Part shown: in pieces, positions 1-12,880 of the stretch | How the letters are laid out: every line of letters starts with the position of its first letter | Position numbering within the stretch: the first letter of the stretch is position 1 | Source of the DNA: Cryptomeria japonica | Taxonomy: Eukaryota; Streptophyta; Pinopsida; Cupressales; Cupressaceae | Assembly: GCF_030272615.1 (NCBI RefSeq) | Contig: NC_081405.1 | Coordinates: forward strand, 609,882,677-609,946,676 | Length of the DNA stretch: 64,000 nucleotides | Direction of reading: 5' to 3' | Notes under the pieces: model-generated | Told to the model about the DNA's origin: nothing | Seen by the model: the letters and a program-made list of their open reading frames with translations, nothing else | Databases searched by the model: none | Made by a program: the position numbers and the translations under genes

Positions 1-1636
1 CCTTTGTCTAAGGAATTATTTGAGTACTTGATAGATTGAGAGTTTCTGCTCCTTCGGTAGAGACTTGATTAATGTGGTTTGGCATCAGTCCAGTATGCAT
101 TATCAGAGATATTTTTCATTTTGGCAGTGATGTGGGGATGCTACTACTCAGGGGGAGTAGTCATCTTTGTGATTTAGTGGTTTATGTTTTTGATTTGATA
201 TTTTTGTTATATTTCTAGCATTGATGTCAAAGGGGGAGAGAGATTGATTTGAAAAAGGAAAACTTAAAGAGTTGTATACATTATGAGAAAATATATATGT
301 ATAATTTAGATCTATACAGTGAAATCATTCATAGAGGAAATTTGGTCTTTGTTTCAGAACTTTATTACTATATCTATATGTGGGAGATTGTCAGTTGTCT
401 TCCATTGGGGAGGCTTATTTGGCATTTCTTCGTACTTAGAGTTTTTTCACATCTAGAGTTGCCATCAATGTCAAATGAGGAGATTGTTGGCCATTTGGAT
501 GAATTGATTATGTGTTTCATTGATGTTTTATCATTGATTGCAACACTAGTTGTTTGGATTCTTTACCGACACCCTCCTGGTCTCGATTGGTTGATTAGTT
601 TTTGGCTGTTTTAGATCCGACAAAATTCGGTAGGCTCTGGTATGGTTTGGTTATGGAATTAGCTTATTCATGATACTCATGTTCATATTTAGTCAGTTGC
701 TTTTAGTCCAATGATCGGATGCTATCCTATTTTCTTAGAAGCTTGGCTTGTGGTTCTGGCAAGGGTTTCACTGGTAGAGCTTTTGATGAAGATCTTTGAT
801 GATATGCATAAGTTGTGTTGGTGCAGATTCTAGTGGAAATTCAGGATGTTGTTGGTGATCATGTATGAGACTTGGTGGATGGATATCACTGCTTTAGGGT
901 ATGAACCTATATTGGGTCATGGTTGATCTAGGTAATGGATCAGTTTAATGAACCGTGTGGATTGGACCTCTCAATGTGTTTCTGATAGCCGACCTGATTG
1001 TTTATAGTTGAGGTTTTATATATATATATATGTAAGATCTCATTACGGATCAGATATAAGAATGGGATATGAATATGTAATGTGCAAATAATGTAATGTC
1101 ATTATGCAGAGGATTTGGGTGATCATTGGAGATCGAATTGGGTTTATGTAAGAGGATTGAGTCCTCTAGTATTGAGCTTAACCAAAATCATACTCAAGCA
1201 TAGGAGATGATACCTTTGCAGTTCAACACTTCTTCCAAATTATAGTCTAGATTTCTTTGTAGTTAGTGAGACTCCTGTTGTGATGAGTAGTGCCCTCTAG
1301 GTTGTTTGCCTTCTTGCAAGTGTAGGCCCCTCAATTGTAATTCGTATACTTACTACAAAAGTATTATCCGGCTATGGGTGGGCTTCCCACCATGGTTTTT
1401 CCCTTTACCAGGTTTTCCACGTATAAATCTTGGTTTCATGTGGATGGTATTTATTCTTTTATTATTATTTATACTTAGTTGGTTTATCTGCTATATCGGT
1501 ATTAATGTTTTGGGTTCTAGTATTAAACTTTTGGGTTCTGGTATTAAGGTTTTAATTGCTTAAGGTTCTGGTAATCTGCGACAACTAATTCATCCACCCC
1601 TCTTAGTTGTCTTCTAGTTATTTTAACTATCTAACA
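1..1636 (+). mobile_element. 3' end of an LTR retrotransposon (element F), cut by the window edge
   Basis: The window opens inside the 3' non-coding part of a Copia-style element. Two purine-rich tracts are visible, at about 224-240 and 471-484; the second abuts an LTR start reading TGTTGGCC at 485. Elements B, C and D carry the same wording (a phrase like atcaatg-caaa-gggg followed by TGTTGGCA). No open gag or pol is present in the part shown. The open frame at 249-614 runs across the PPT into the LTR and is not a gene. Confidence 0.6.
485..1636 (+). repeat. 3' LTR of element F
   Basis: It starts TGTTGGCC directly after a purine tract and probably ends in CTAACA near 1636; the end is placed by analogy with the other families, because no second copy is in the window. 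It holds a TA microsatellite near 1018-1032. It also carries the hairpin block shared by the other LTRs here (ccaccatggtttttccc ... ggttttccacgt) at about 1386-1423. Confidence 0.55.
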
Positions 1637-2890
1637 AAGATGAATTTCCCTTATTGTCTTTTGTTGTCTATCTCCTAGTCTCTAGTTGTTGCTAAAACTT
1701 AAAATTTCCTTTCCCTACATCAAGGGCTTATTCTATGTTTGTATAATTTCCACCTAAATTTGACCCTCTCTTGTTGGTTGGTTAAGAATCCCTTTATTCC
1801 CACTCTATGCGTTCAGTTGCTAGATAAACTTAGAAGTAATGATCTCGATTTCTAAACCCAAAATGAATCTTTACCTTGGTTATCCCTAGTAGGTTGGCTA
1901 AAACCAAGAATCACTTGACCTATTCAATTGTTAAATACACTGTTGAAGAGCCAAAGGTAGAAGAGAATTCTCCTAAGGACTCTACTTCCTTATGGTCCAA
2001 TAGATCGGAGTGGACTTTGAGTAACCCTATTGGTACCCCCTCATTTGCAAGCTCAATGGGAAAATGAGACTTTTGTGTCTTTGCTGTCAAGATCAATGAG
2101 CTCTATGATGCCTAGAACAAATAGGAAATAATAATTATTTCTCTTTTGGGATAATTAAAAGTTGTAAAGCTTCTAGTTGGGAATGAAGTGATAAGGATCA
2201 AATGATTTGTGTGGTGGAAAATTATTTAGTGGAGATGCTTGAAAAGTTCAAAAGAATAGAAGAGGAGTTGAAGGTTCTCTATGATAAGATGGACCAAAAT
2301 GAGGATAGAAATTAGATGATGAAGGCAATTGGGCTTCTACAAGGCAACTAGGCATCCCTAAAAAGTAAAATGGAGGAAATGATAGCACAAAAACAATGAA
2401 ATGTCAAAGAAGAACTCTATGAACCTATAATGCATTTAGGAAGAAATTGATAAAAGGCAAGATAAAAAGAAATGTCACATGAATTCTTCCTTTGGTACTA
2501 GAATGGAGTCATTGGTGTCTAGGGTGAAAGGTCGCCTGAAGTCCCCTACTATTTCATCAAGTAAAGGTTAAAACAAGAGGCTCTTGTTGTCTAACAAAGT
2601 AAAAGCAATGAGATAGGATTGGAAAATTGAGAAGCCCCACACTAGGTAGGCCATTGATTGATTTATTTAGTGGGTGTGTGTCTATTAGATTTTTTGTTTT
2701 GTTTGTTTGGTATAGTCTAGTCTTATCTTCTAGATTTTTGGTGTTTCATTCTAGGTGTCAATAGGGTTTTGGTATTTTTTAGCATCTCACCCTCTAGCTT
2801 GGGGTGCTCACTCCTTGTGTAACCCTAAGTTGCTTCACTTTAGTTTTTGTGTAATGGTTCATGCCTCCCTTGGTTTAATCTAATCAAAAC
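1637..2890 (+). other. Degenerate coding remnant, probably a retroelement
   Basis: Short frames broken by many stops. Around 2220-2400 a frame reads like a charged coiled coil (VEMLEKFKRIEEELKVLYDK), and 1876-2067 is a small open stretch rich in Pro, Ser and Glu. I do not recognise a domain. The stretch could be a retroelement gag or LINE ORF1 relic. Nothing suggests a live gene. Confidence 0.25.
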
Positions 2891-5800
2891 ACCAATTCTA
2901 AAAATAATCATATACAATTCCAACTAACTAAATATGTATCAAAATTAAAAATAATTATAGAAATAGATTACCCAAATATGATTCACCTCACTTTATCTAA
3001 TGGTTGGATCCAACACACACAACCACATAAGTTATAGATATCAAACCAATACAACATACAAACTCACAATAACTCTTGTAACATATAAATTGAGATAATA
3101 ATAAAGATAAATTATATAATTCAAGACTTAAGATGAACTCAACCTAATATCTAACTAGACAAACAAATTGATAAATGAGTAATTATAGTCAAGGAACTAG
3201 GCATACAATAATAAGAGAAGGACAACCTTCTAAATTAAACCTCACCATAACTTATAATCATGGATTAAACAACACCATAACTTTTCAATTACAAACATGA
3301 TGATTTTATTAATATATTGAAATACACATGAATATCCATGACACCATAATTATCACCATTATTGTACCCATAATCAATTCTCACTAAATTAAGACTCCTA
3401 GTCTCATGTGTATTAATTATGTCCTCAAACTATAAGTCAATTCATATACATGTCTCCACTGAAGTTAACATGCAAAAGAACATGTGTAACTAAATCAAGA
3501 AACACCAAATATAATATCCTACCATAATATAATATAGCTCACATAAAACATGCAATCCAACATGGTTTTACACTGAAATATTTGCTTAATTCTTACACAA
3601 TCACATTCTAAAAATTGGGCTACTATAAGTGTTAAAATCACTACACATATTTTTGTACTCGTCCATGTGATCAAAAAATTCTTCTATTGTTTAGTATGTT
3701 AAAAATTCACTCAATTTCTTGTCAAATATATAAATATTATTATTTATGCTCAAGATATTATATGTTCACTATTGTTTACATATACTTGCTTCAAGCACAA
3801 AAAAATAATACAAATAATATAATTTAGTGACCAAACCTATATCATTATTTATTTCTTGAAAAGATGTTTTTTATTCTTAAAAGAAGTAAAATTCATGATA
3901 TTGTATATAAAATTAACGTGATTAAGAAAAAGAAATAGTCTACTATGGCACGAAAGATAAAATTTTGCCGGTATCCAATGATGGTAGTTGTGGAAACACC
4001 TAGGAATAAGTTTTGAGCATACATAGAAATTTGAAATGGTGGAGTCACTCAATAGGGTTAACCCTTATGGGTTAGTGACTAGCAATAGCTACCAATATTC
4101 CATGTGATTGATGGTTCCAGGTGCACTATCTTGTTTGGTTGGCATTTCAATTTTTAAGTTTATTAGATTATCACAAACCTCATTTTGTATCACTAATGAA
4201 TCAACTAAAAGTGTTTATGCTAACTCTCCATATATAATATTAAGACCTATAACTATTCTAATTATACTTGTATGATGATACTAAATTCTTTTTGCAAGAT
4301 ATCCATATGACCTTAAAAATAGAAAACAATTGTCAAAAATAGTAGAATTTTATATTAAATAAATTCTTTCAATATTTTTGGACTCAATGATGAATTTTTT
4401 TTCATACAATTGTTCAACAAAATTTGACCCCCAAATCCCCAATAAAAATATCCCAAACAAAAAATAACATCTTAAATATCCATAGAAACCCAAATATACA
4501 ACAACCCATGCTTGTAAACATATATATGTTAAATATTCTTTTGTTATTTTCTTATTTAATATTACACATTCAATTATATACAATTATATATTCATACTAA
4601 GGGTTACAACTCAACATATTTCCTCTCATAGCCCAACAACCATACTCTAATATCCCTTCAGAGGAAAAAATATTGTAGCAATGTAAATTATATAACTTGA
4701 AGAGAGGATACATTTTCAAACTAGTATTTAGGATAAACCATAAAAAATGATAGAAGCTATATCTTAAAAGAAACCACCATGAATGAAAAACATAACCTTG
4801 AAAATAATACAACTCAATGTATTATTCAATAATTAAATATTGTAATAGACCTATATAATCTCAATCAATACTTATGAGACATCAAGCTCATTCTCAAGCA
4901 TCTAAGTATGATGGTAATAATACAACCATGAAACCCATGTCATGCTTCACAAATGTATTCTACAAGGGAGTTTAAAATACAAATGATAGCCAACCTTTAC
5001 AATTAAACATGTATACTCCTTTAAATAGACTCAAGATTACACAAAACTACGAAGTGCTACTAGTTAAACCATGAGATCACAAAACTATTGAACCCAACAT
5101 TTTGTCTTTAAAAATAGCTTTTCCCAATATTAAATGTTTTTCCAAGTTGTAGCCCACACATAAGATATTTAATTGATGCTACATACAACATTACAAATGT
5201 AACCAAATAGATATTTAATTTGACTAGAAACGTTTAAAAAGATGTAACTTGAAAAAATACTTATTTTAAATAATTAAAAGATCATGTGCAAAGTTTACAA
5301 CACATTTTTAGTTAACAAATAACTCTATAAAAATTAAAAAATTAATGTTGTGCCTTGCCCATCTTTTCAATCCTGCAATTATTTAAGTCTCATGAGAAAC
5401 TTTTTAGTTTCATGCTTCACCTTAAACATATTCATAATGGTTACACATGTCATGACTATACAAACTATGCTAGGGATGGAAAATGACAAGCACTAACAAA
5501 TTACCCTTTCACTTTCATTATTGTTAGTAATAGTGCAAACAATTAACTAGTTCTTACCACTACCACCATCTCTTCATTGTACTTCTTCAAGAATCCTGAC
5601 ATATATTAGACAATGACAAGTTATAGAAATATTAGATGTACATGTTACATGGAAAATTATGAAAATAAAAAGATGCAAGTTGTTTCTTGTATTATCATTA
5701 AGCTAGAAAGAAAAGTATTTTGGTGGTTGTGTAGGAAAATACTTATGTATTGATTATTTCTATTCTAGAGTCATTTGTATCTTCCATGTGGAAGAAATAA

Positions 5801-6690
5801 CTTCTTAAGGGAAATGAGAAACAATTAGATGGACCACTCATCATTTGGAGCTAGCTATAAATCTTCTCCTAAGACCATCAAGTCCCTTTAGCATTCATAG
5901 AGAGATAAAAGAGAAGGATATTGGGTAAAGATGACTAATGCGATGTGTATGTTGGTAAATTGAGGGAGCAACTAGCCTTGAAGGTTGAAAAAAGTTCCTC
6001 TAGTTAGAGAATCCCTTAGTGTTTGTTGGCAAAGTATAGGAGTGGACCTAGAGGCTAGAAGTTGTACTAAGTTCATGGAGTAGTTGTTTGACAACGTGAG
6101 TTAGTGCATCTTGTTTATGTGAGTATCAATGACATGCATATTGATGGACCCAAGATTTTCTTACATGATGGTTAGTAGGTTGTTCAACATAGTAGATGTA
6201 GTGGGGCTAAAGAAGCCATTGGAAAATTGTCTAGTTAGAATATTGAGAGAATTGGTTAAGGTAGACAGTGTTTCAAACATCAAAATTTAGTAGTGGGTAG
6301 CATAATAGGCGAGCAGAGTTGCTACATCATATGTATTTCAGACATTAATTGTGTGAACAAGAAATCTTATGTCCAATATATTATCCCAATCTATATAACT
6401 TAAGAGTTGAAATTCATATTCGTTTCAAAATTGTATATGAATAAGATTATATCTTATTGAAACACTCATAATGAAAAACTAACTCTTCTAAGAGTTTTTT
6501 TCGGCTTTAAGAATTTCTCCTATAATATTTGTGTCACATAATTAGTGAGTGATACAAGTTTTTGTTTCCCATATTTAAGATGTTTATTTTATCCTTTAGT
6601 ACATATACATGGACAATATTCTTTAATGCATATAAATAGACAACCATTAAAAGTAATTAAGTAAACCTATGAAAAAGGCTGAAACATCTG
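2891..6690. other. AT-rich stretch with no gene seen
   Basis: Very AT-rich sequence. The short minus-strand frames at 3849-4052, 4350-4583 and 4597-4812 have compositions typical of random AT-rich frames and no domain wording. No LTR ends, tRNA, or long tandem repeat was recognised. Confidence 0.5.
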
Positions 6691-7090
6691 ATTAGCGTAA
6701 CAATATACGGCTTCACTACCACAAATATATGAATAATTAGGTCTGTAATATTACACAACTCTCATGAACGCGAGCGAAAACATACTCCACTAAAGCCAGG
6801 CCGTGGATGAAAATAGTTGTGTTTACCAGACTGAGCGGAACACAAAAATAAACTTAATGGGTCGAGGGAACCAGAAGCAACGATTAATTCTACATCTATA
6901 GAAATAAGCAAATCTCTGAACATTGATCACCAACAAAGCCAAACCTCTCATAGCTTACGATTCACAAGGGACTTTTCACATAACCCATATACATTTATAT
7001 CGATTTGGGTATTATATGAACACTTTCAGTTGTCTCGGAAGCATGAAATTCCGCGTAATATCACGGATCCCCTTCCAGGGAACAATGAAG

Positions 7091-7891
7091 TTAACGTTTG
7101 AGACGTTTGACAGCGTTAATATATTTAATTACAGTTGTTGCAATTTCTTCCAGCAAATCACCTTGGTCCCTGATACACACAACAGAATATTTAATAAAAT
7201 ACACTCTGCATTATAACAAGCATATGAGCCTAGCTGCTGTAGAGAGAGCGGCAAAAGATCTCCAAAAACATTAAAGAAAAGGACAGAAAAGCTAGGGTTC
7301 CTGTTTTTCTCAAGGACGAAAACATTTTTTCCTTTGATATTATAATATTAATTAACAGTCCTGAGTTATGATTGAACATTACCCCTTGAAAATATAGCCT
7401 TCTATACGTGAAACTTTACGCAGAGCCTTCTTCCATTTCTTAAGCTTTTGAGGCCTGATTTTTCCAGTGTCCTTGTGGACCTGGAAAGCACGAGCATATT
7501 CTCCGTCTTCATCTTTCATACGAAGCTCCGAAGGCTGAATTCCGCAGAAAACAGGAACTATTGGTGCCCCACTTTTGAGCATAAGATAGAGTTCCTTCAG
7601 ACACCATGTTGAGTTTGCATAGTTGGCCGAGAAAATGGCTACGTGCACAGAAGCTGTGCGAATAGCCCCCACTATTGATTTGGGTATTCTCTTTCCCACC
7701 TGAATAGACTTCTTGTCTAAGAAGGCATTGTAGCCCTTGTTTTGGAGATTGTGATAAATGAGACTCGCTAGGGTTTCTTTCACGTCGGCTCCGCGGTGAT
7801 TGATGAAAACGTTATATCTCGTTTTGGGTGCGGTAGGATGACAGACAGAATTGTTGATTTGTTGGGAGGCATTAGGTTGAGTATTTTCCAT
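7091..7891 (-). CDS. Two-exon TIR-domain protein (TIR-X type), conifer-like
   Basis: Exon 1 is 7383-7891 and exon 2 is 7091-7169, with a proposed 213-bp intron at 7170-7382 (donor GTAATG, acceptor ATCAG). Joined, they give 588 nt, or 195 residues. Residues 26-168 form a TIR domain: YNVFINHRG at 26-34, GKRI at 66-69, AIRTAS at 76-81 and IFSANYANSTWCLKEL at 86-101, with the presumed NADase glutamate at E100. Plant TIR domains cleave NAD+ and signal immune cell death; that role here is inferred from family knowledge. The open frame runs 12 codons upstream of the chosen ATG but starts with TTG, so ATG at 7891 was preferred. The pyrimidine-tract AG just upstream (about 7913-7923) may be another acceptor, hinting at a 5'-UTR intron. 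Exon 2 reads like the linker exon that normally joins TIR to NB-ARC (acidic DLLEEI start, basic end), then stops. No P-loop or NB-ARC was found downstream. The AE-interface Ser-His pair is Ser-Leu at 43-44. Confidence 0.78.
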
Positions 7892-8601
7892 GGCTGGTAG
7901 AGTGGTAGGGATTTCACCTGCAGACAAAATTTTCTATGACGGCGTTATAAAGAATTTTGGCAAACACTGGCGTCACTTATACATATTCCTCTGACGTATT
8001 CCTGAGTTTTAGTGAGAAATATGAGGGTGAATTCGCGTAACTGAGTGCTTTTTATGTAACCTCTAAAATTTTGATCGCGCCTACACTTAGCACCACTAAC
8101 CTTACTCTTTGAGGCTAGCAATTAGAGTTTTTCTAATTAAAATAAATTACGATTTGAGAAAATTAGGTTACATCTGTAAGATCGCATCAATCATAATTTG
8201 GCGCCATCAATCATACGGTTGAGATTATGAAGATTTAGTAAAAGCACTTCAACAAGGAAAAAAAAGAAAAAAATCACGTATGTTTAGTATTGCATTACAT
8301 AGTGTTATAACAAAATATGCAAGTATTGAAACTGGAAGCAAAACAAACTATTCATTTATTTAAGGTTGCACTTCTTTTTTAATTAAGATAAGAGATTTTG
8401 AAACGGGAGTGTTTCTTGTCATTTCAGTTATAAACATCAATTTCAAAGGTAGAAATGGAGGAAGAGATAAATCTTCTATTTTAATTATTTTCACATTTTT
8501 GAGTTTTCTCTACCTTAGTATTTTTTCAATTAACTCATAATTATAAATTTTATTATATTAGTTTTATATTAGTTTTGACATTTCATATATTTTTGGATAA
8601 A
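7892..8601. other. 5' flank of the TIR gene
   Basis: Non-coding. Less AT-rich for the first 150 bases, then strongly AT-rich. On the minus strand a TATA-like TGTATAAG lies near 7976-7985, about 90 bases upstream of the chosen ATG, and could be the core promoter. This is only a weak match. Confidence 0.3.
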
Positions 8602-8739
8602 CTTTTCATCAAAATTTTTAATGTCATGAGATTAAAATTGAGCAACTTAAGCCTTCATTCATAATTTACACTTTTCATCGGAATTTTTAATGTCACCAGA
8701 TTAAAATTGAGCAACTTAAGCCTTCATTCATAATTTACA
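8602..8739. repeat. Tandem duplication, 69-bp unit x 2
   Basis: 8602-8670 and 8671-8739 are adjacent copies starting cttttcatc and ending aatttaca. They differ at only a few positions (for example caaaa versus cggaa, and gtcatgag versus gtcaccag). Confidence 0.9.
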
Positions 8740-11063
8740 GTCTTTAAGAACATGTAGAGTAATAGCAACTTTTTAAATGATAGAAAAAAAGGACGCTTTT
8801 ACTAAAGAATCTATAATCTATCTTCTTTTGTCTCATAAAGCCTCTTCAATTATCCTTTTCCAAAGACTAATTGAAAAACAAATATATTAAAAGCAAACAT
8901 ATATATGTTTGGAAAATATGAAGCAAAAGAGTAGCTTAAGATTTATAGATTTAAAATTAGGCAAGAATAATTTAAATTACAATTTAATTGATAAAAAGGA
9001 AGCTATGTTTTTTTATTATATGATTCATTGAAATTTAATTCTTTTGAATACACAGATTCAATTCTTGAATGATTTCTACAAATTTATACATTCTCTCTAT
9101 TTATAACAGCTTAATGAACAATAATTTTTATTTAAATATGTAGTTACTGATCATATTATAATTTCGTAGAATCCAAATACAACAATATCTATATAATATT
9201 CTAAAAAAAGCTGATAAATTAAAAGATTTCTTCCCTTTTGACACTAAAGTTTATGCAAGGACGGACATACTTTTTCATCATTTTTGTGGCTTGGTTTGTG
9301 AGCACCACTCATAGACGTCAAAACTTTGTCTATTATGATTTTTTCTCCTATACTTTGGAAACGTTAGAGCAACTAATCCTTTGTATTGAATTGCATAGTA
9401 TTGTTTCTTCTTGAGTGATTTAAGTAGTAACTTACAATAAAATTTATTTTTTCAGGTAATTAAACTAAGCTATTTAATTTCACACCAAATTTAAAAGTGT
9501 CTATTCTGGCTTCAAAATGACAGTACAGATTGACTAATATGCATGTAATTAAGAACTGCGATTGATTTACAAAAGATCTATTTTAAAACCAGAATAACTT
9601 CGACCACCAAATCCATGGTCTGCTGAACTTTTTCATGATTGGGTGGTCCCTGGATGGTGACATTACAAAAGGCGCACGAGTGCACGTCTCCATATAAATT
9701 CCTCACTATTTTATATAATTAAGGATGGATACATTCTACGCTGGTTTCACCTTCGTTGACGGGATTCTTCCAATGAAAACTCAGCCTCTGATTAAAATTT
9801 TGTCCGATAGACGATTTGACTCTCTTTTTAATAGGAAGAAAGAGTAATGGAGGTATACATTAATAATATTTTTGTTAATGGGGATGAAAATCAAGATTCT
9901 TCTGACGCACGGTCGACGACACTTTTACACTTTTTCCATGTACACGTTCGAAATCGTAGAGCACACTAGTTCGGCAATAATTCTGCTCGGTAAAGTGGAG
10001 TAAATGATAATTAATTTTGGAACATGTGTTTTTAATATAATTTTATTTTCTATTTTTTATAATATTTTATATTGTTAACGACTTCATTTTGGTGTTTGAT
10101 AAGGTTTGCAAGTCTATGTTGGTATCTCTATAGGTGAGAGTCAAGGATTAAAGAGTATTTATTCTGTCAAATTGGTCTAAGATATGATCCTTACCTTATG
10201 CCTTATATCACACTTTTAGAGATTTGAAACTTGGTGCTTGGAATAATCAAAGAACACCAATTATGTTCAAACAAATGAACTAAAATCCTATGGTAAGCAC
10301 AACTGTTGCAAAATAATATCTTAAAGTAATTGTAAATTTCAAATACATAAATGATATTCATTTTTAGTTTAACGTTAATTTGATTTTATTAAATTTTTTC
10401 ATTATTTTTCATTTGGAGATAAAAATTTGGGTTTATATAAATTAGTTAACTTTTTTTTTAATATAGAATTATTATTAAAGTTATAGAATCAATCATATAA
10501 GTTCTACATAGAACACTTTTAAATGGAGTTGAACATTAGTTTTGGATATGTACTTTTTTGTTTTCATGTAGGAAGCATGTTCATCTTAATGTTTAAACTT
10601 ACATTAAAAATGTTGATGTATATAAATGACTAAATTGCTAGATAGGAAATATTTATCCCTTTTGTCAATCTCTTAGGATATTACTTTAACAACTTTAAAG
10701 ATTGAATATAACATGCACTGATGTAATATTTTTCTATAGTGTTGATAACATGGTATAATCATTGATGTTTGTAGATAAGCTCGAGAGGTGTTATTTTTGT
10801 TTACTAAACTATAGATTGTTTACATATTTAGATAAGATAGGTTATAAGAAAATAAGAAATAGATAACATACTTTAAATTAGTAGGTTAAATTAATTTTTC
10901 TTAATTATCTTGTTCGTGGTTTTGGACCTTTTGCAAGTCCATACCTTAGATAGCTTTCATGTAGACTATTTTTGCCTTTTTCCTGAGATTTAGAACTATG
11001 TATGTTCCCGGAGGGAGAGTGAGTCCTTCTTATGCTCTTCCTAGTCACCTTAAGAGGTAGTCA
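8740..11063. other. Intergenic, no gene seen
   Basis: Mostly AT-rich. The part at 9600-10000 is less AT-rich and contains CG dinucleotides (for example near 9669-9690 and 9908-9960), unlike the methylation-worn repeats around it, but no open frame or domain is present there. Confidence 0.4.
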
Positions 11064-12023
11064 ATGGGGCTGCTATTGGGATTAGTTCTCCTTTTCCCTC
11101 ATTTTCTAGTAATCCTCCCGAAGGGTGTTGGAAAGATCTATCCAATAATGGATAGTGTGTCAATTGAGAGGTCTGAGAATGGTACATGTGTTAATATCAG
11201 GGATTCCCCCCTTAATAATTCTTTGGCTAAAATGGATAATTCCTTGGTGGGTACGTTTATGCGTAGATGCTCAGAGATTGCTTCTGTTCACAAATGGGTG
11301 GCAGCGAGATCGGATATAAAGGGAAGCATGCTACTCTCAATGATGCCTAAAGGTACATCTTGTTTCTTGTTCTCTCTCAAATAAGATAGTATTTTCATCC
11401 TCTCTTCCAGTGCCTAATTTTTTAGAAAGTAGCAGCTTCTTCTATACAAGTTGCTTCCTGAGTTTAAGCCAAAATACTATCTTGCTAGTGCTATTTTGAT
11501 TTGGGTTCATCTCCTAGGACTACCTCTAGAGATTTGGGATGAATAAATCATTGTTGGGTTTTCTAATTCATTTGGGCTGGTCATTTATCTTTATGTTATT
11601 ACTAAACGTAGGTCAACACTAGTTTATGTGCTCTTTCATGTGGGTAGTTCTCCTAGCATCATTCTTCATGTCTCCATCAACCTCAAGTCTCATCTTAGTG
11701 CTTCATGTCACCTTTGCAATATGCGAACTTTACACTATTATGTTATATTTTCTTCTCAATAGGCAACCTTTCTAATAAGTACTTTATTGGGAGTTTTGGT
11801 CGTTCCTTTAAGGAAAAGGGTAGGAGGCCTTTGGATTCTTCTTTTATATTGGAGAACTTTAAAATGGCTCCTAAAACCTCTAAGGGTAACCCCATGGGCT
11901 AAGTCAGTCCTTGATTTAATTTCGATAGATTTACGTGTTGTGGCTAATATCCTTATGACTCTAGATGCGGTGTTTGCCCGTGCCTTTTTGAGGCTAGTCT
12001 TTTCTATCTTGATGTCTCTATAG
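11064..12023 (+). pseudogene. Relic of a LINE-type ORF1 (DUF4283-like)
   Basis: One frame, interrupted by stops, carries wording I associate with the DUF4283 domain of plant LINE ORF1 proteins: NSLVGTFMRR, then HKWVAARSDIKGS, MPKGTSCFLFSL, and further on LPEFKP, ASAILIWVHLLGLPLEIWDE and a TKRRSTLVYVLFHV strand. The same frame holds from 11064 to at least 11530 and is used again at 11787-12023. ORF1 proteins of this kind bind RNA for a LINE. No endonuclease or reverse transcriptase follows, so this is a truncated, dead fragment. The assignment rests on motif memory only. Confidence 0.42.
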
Positions 12024-12880
12024 AAGTGATGTGTTGGAACTGTGTTTTAAAATTTCCTAGGGTTGGGGTTTTTATTTTGCCTTAGCTTCAGAGTGCCTTT
12101 TTGAAATGATTTTGACCATATTGTTTTTTATTAGTGATTTTCTTTCTTGGTCACCTTTAGCTTAAGTTATTTCCATGTGGGCTTCCGATCATTTGAATTT
12201 GGCCCGTGTCCTAGTTCTTTCTTCTCAGTCAATAGTTTTAACATGTGAAGGTCTAAGTTCATTTTGTCATTCTTGTTTTAATTTTTATGCTCCCAAGTCT
12301 TTGGCCCCTTCTTCGTGATGTCCTAGAGACATGATTTATACACATGCTTTAAGTTACATTTTAAGTTGGCCCTAGTTCCAATGGCTATCAGCATGCGTTT
12401 AGATGTTTTTCACGCCTGCCAAGCTTTCGAGTTCTATCTAATGTGGCAGCTTGGTGGTATTCCAAAGGGTAGCTCGTGAATTAGTGAAGCCCTTCTAGGT
12501 ACTTTACCAAGTCTTGTGTGGTGTTATTTTCTACAAGGGTTCCAAGTATCTGTATCTCGGGTGGTCGGTGATATTTTTCAACTCTTGCTAAGTCCCGAGT
12601 CGTGCCACAAATTGTAGGGGTTGATGTACTCATAACTCGATGAAGTTTTTCTTCTATCTTCATGAGTGTCTAAGGAAAGAAGTTGTGAGATGACGTGTGT
12701 AGTTACTTGGCACTCGTTTAGAGGCTTTACTTCTCCTGGGTGAGAAGAAATAATGTGCATTTTTAGTAGATGAAGAGGTCCAGCATGTCAACTCGGGACA
12801 TGTTGATTTTTCTTAGGGGATTTCAATGAGAATCTAAGAAAGAAATAAGAGGGATGGTGATGATGAAATCGAGAGTCGAT
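12024..12880. other. No gene seen
   Basis: Possible downstream continuation of the LINE-like relic, but no domain is readable. Overlapping 60-codon minus-strand frames at 12481-12760 look like chance frames. Confidence 0.35.

Noticed and set aside
249-614. 121-codon frame near the left edge
   Set aside because: It crosses the PPT and the LTR start of element F; codons match no protein I know.
6923-7216. Plus-strand 97-codon frame
   Set aside because: It is antisense to the proposed exon 2 and intron of the TIR gene and has no domain.
6700-7380. A full TNL gene continuing with NB-ARC
   Set aside because: No P-loop, kinase-2 or other NB-ARC motif was found on the minus strand downstream of exon 2.
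7379-7927. A 182-residue single-exon reading of the TIR gene starting at 7927
   Set aside because: The first codon at 7927 is TTG. The first ATG in frame is at 7891, and a good donor overlaps the apparent stop, with a matching exon downstream.
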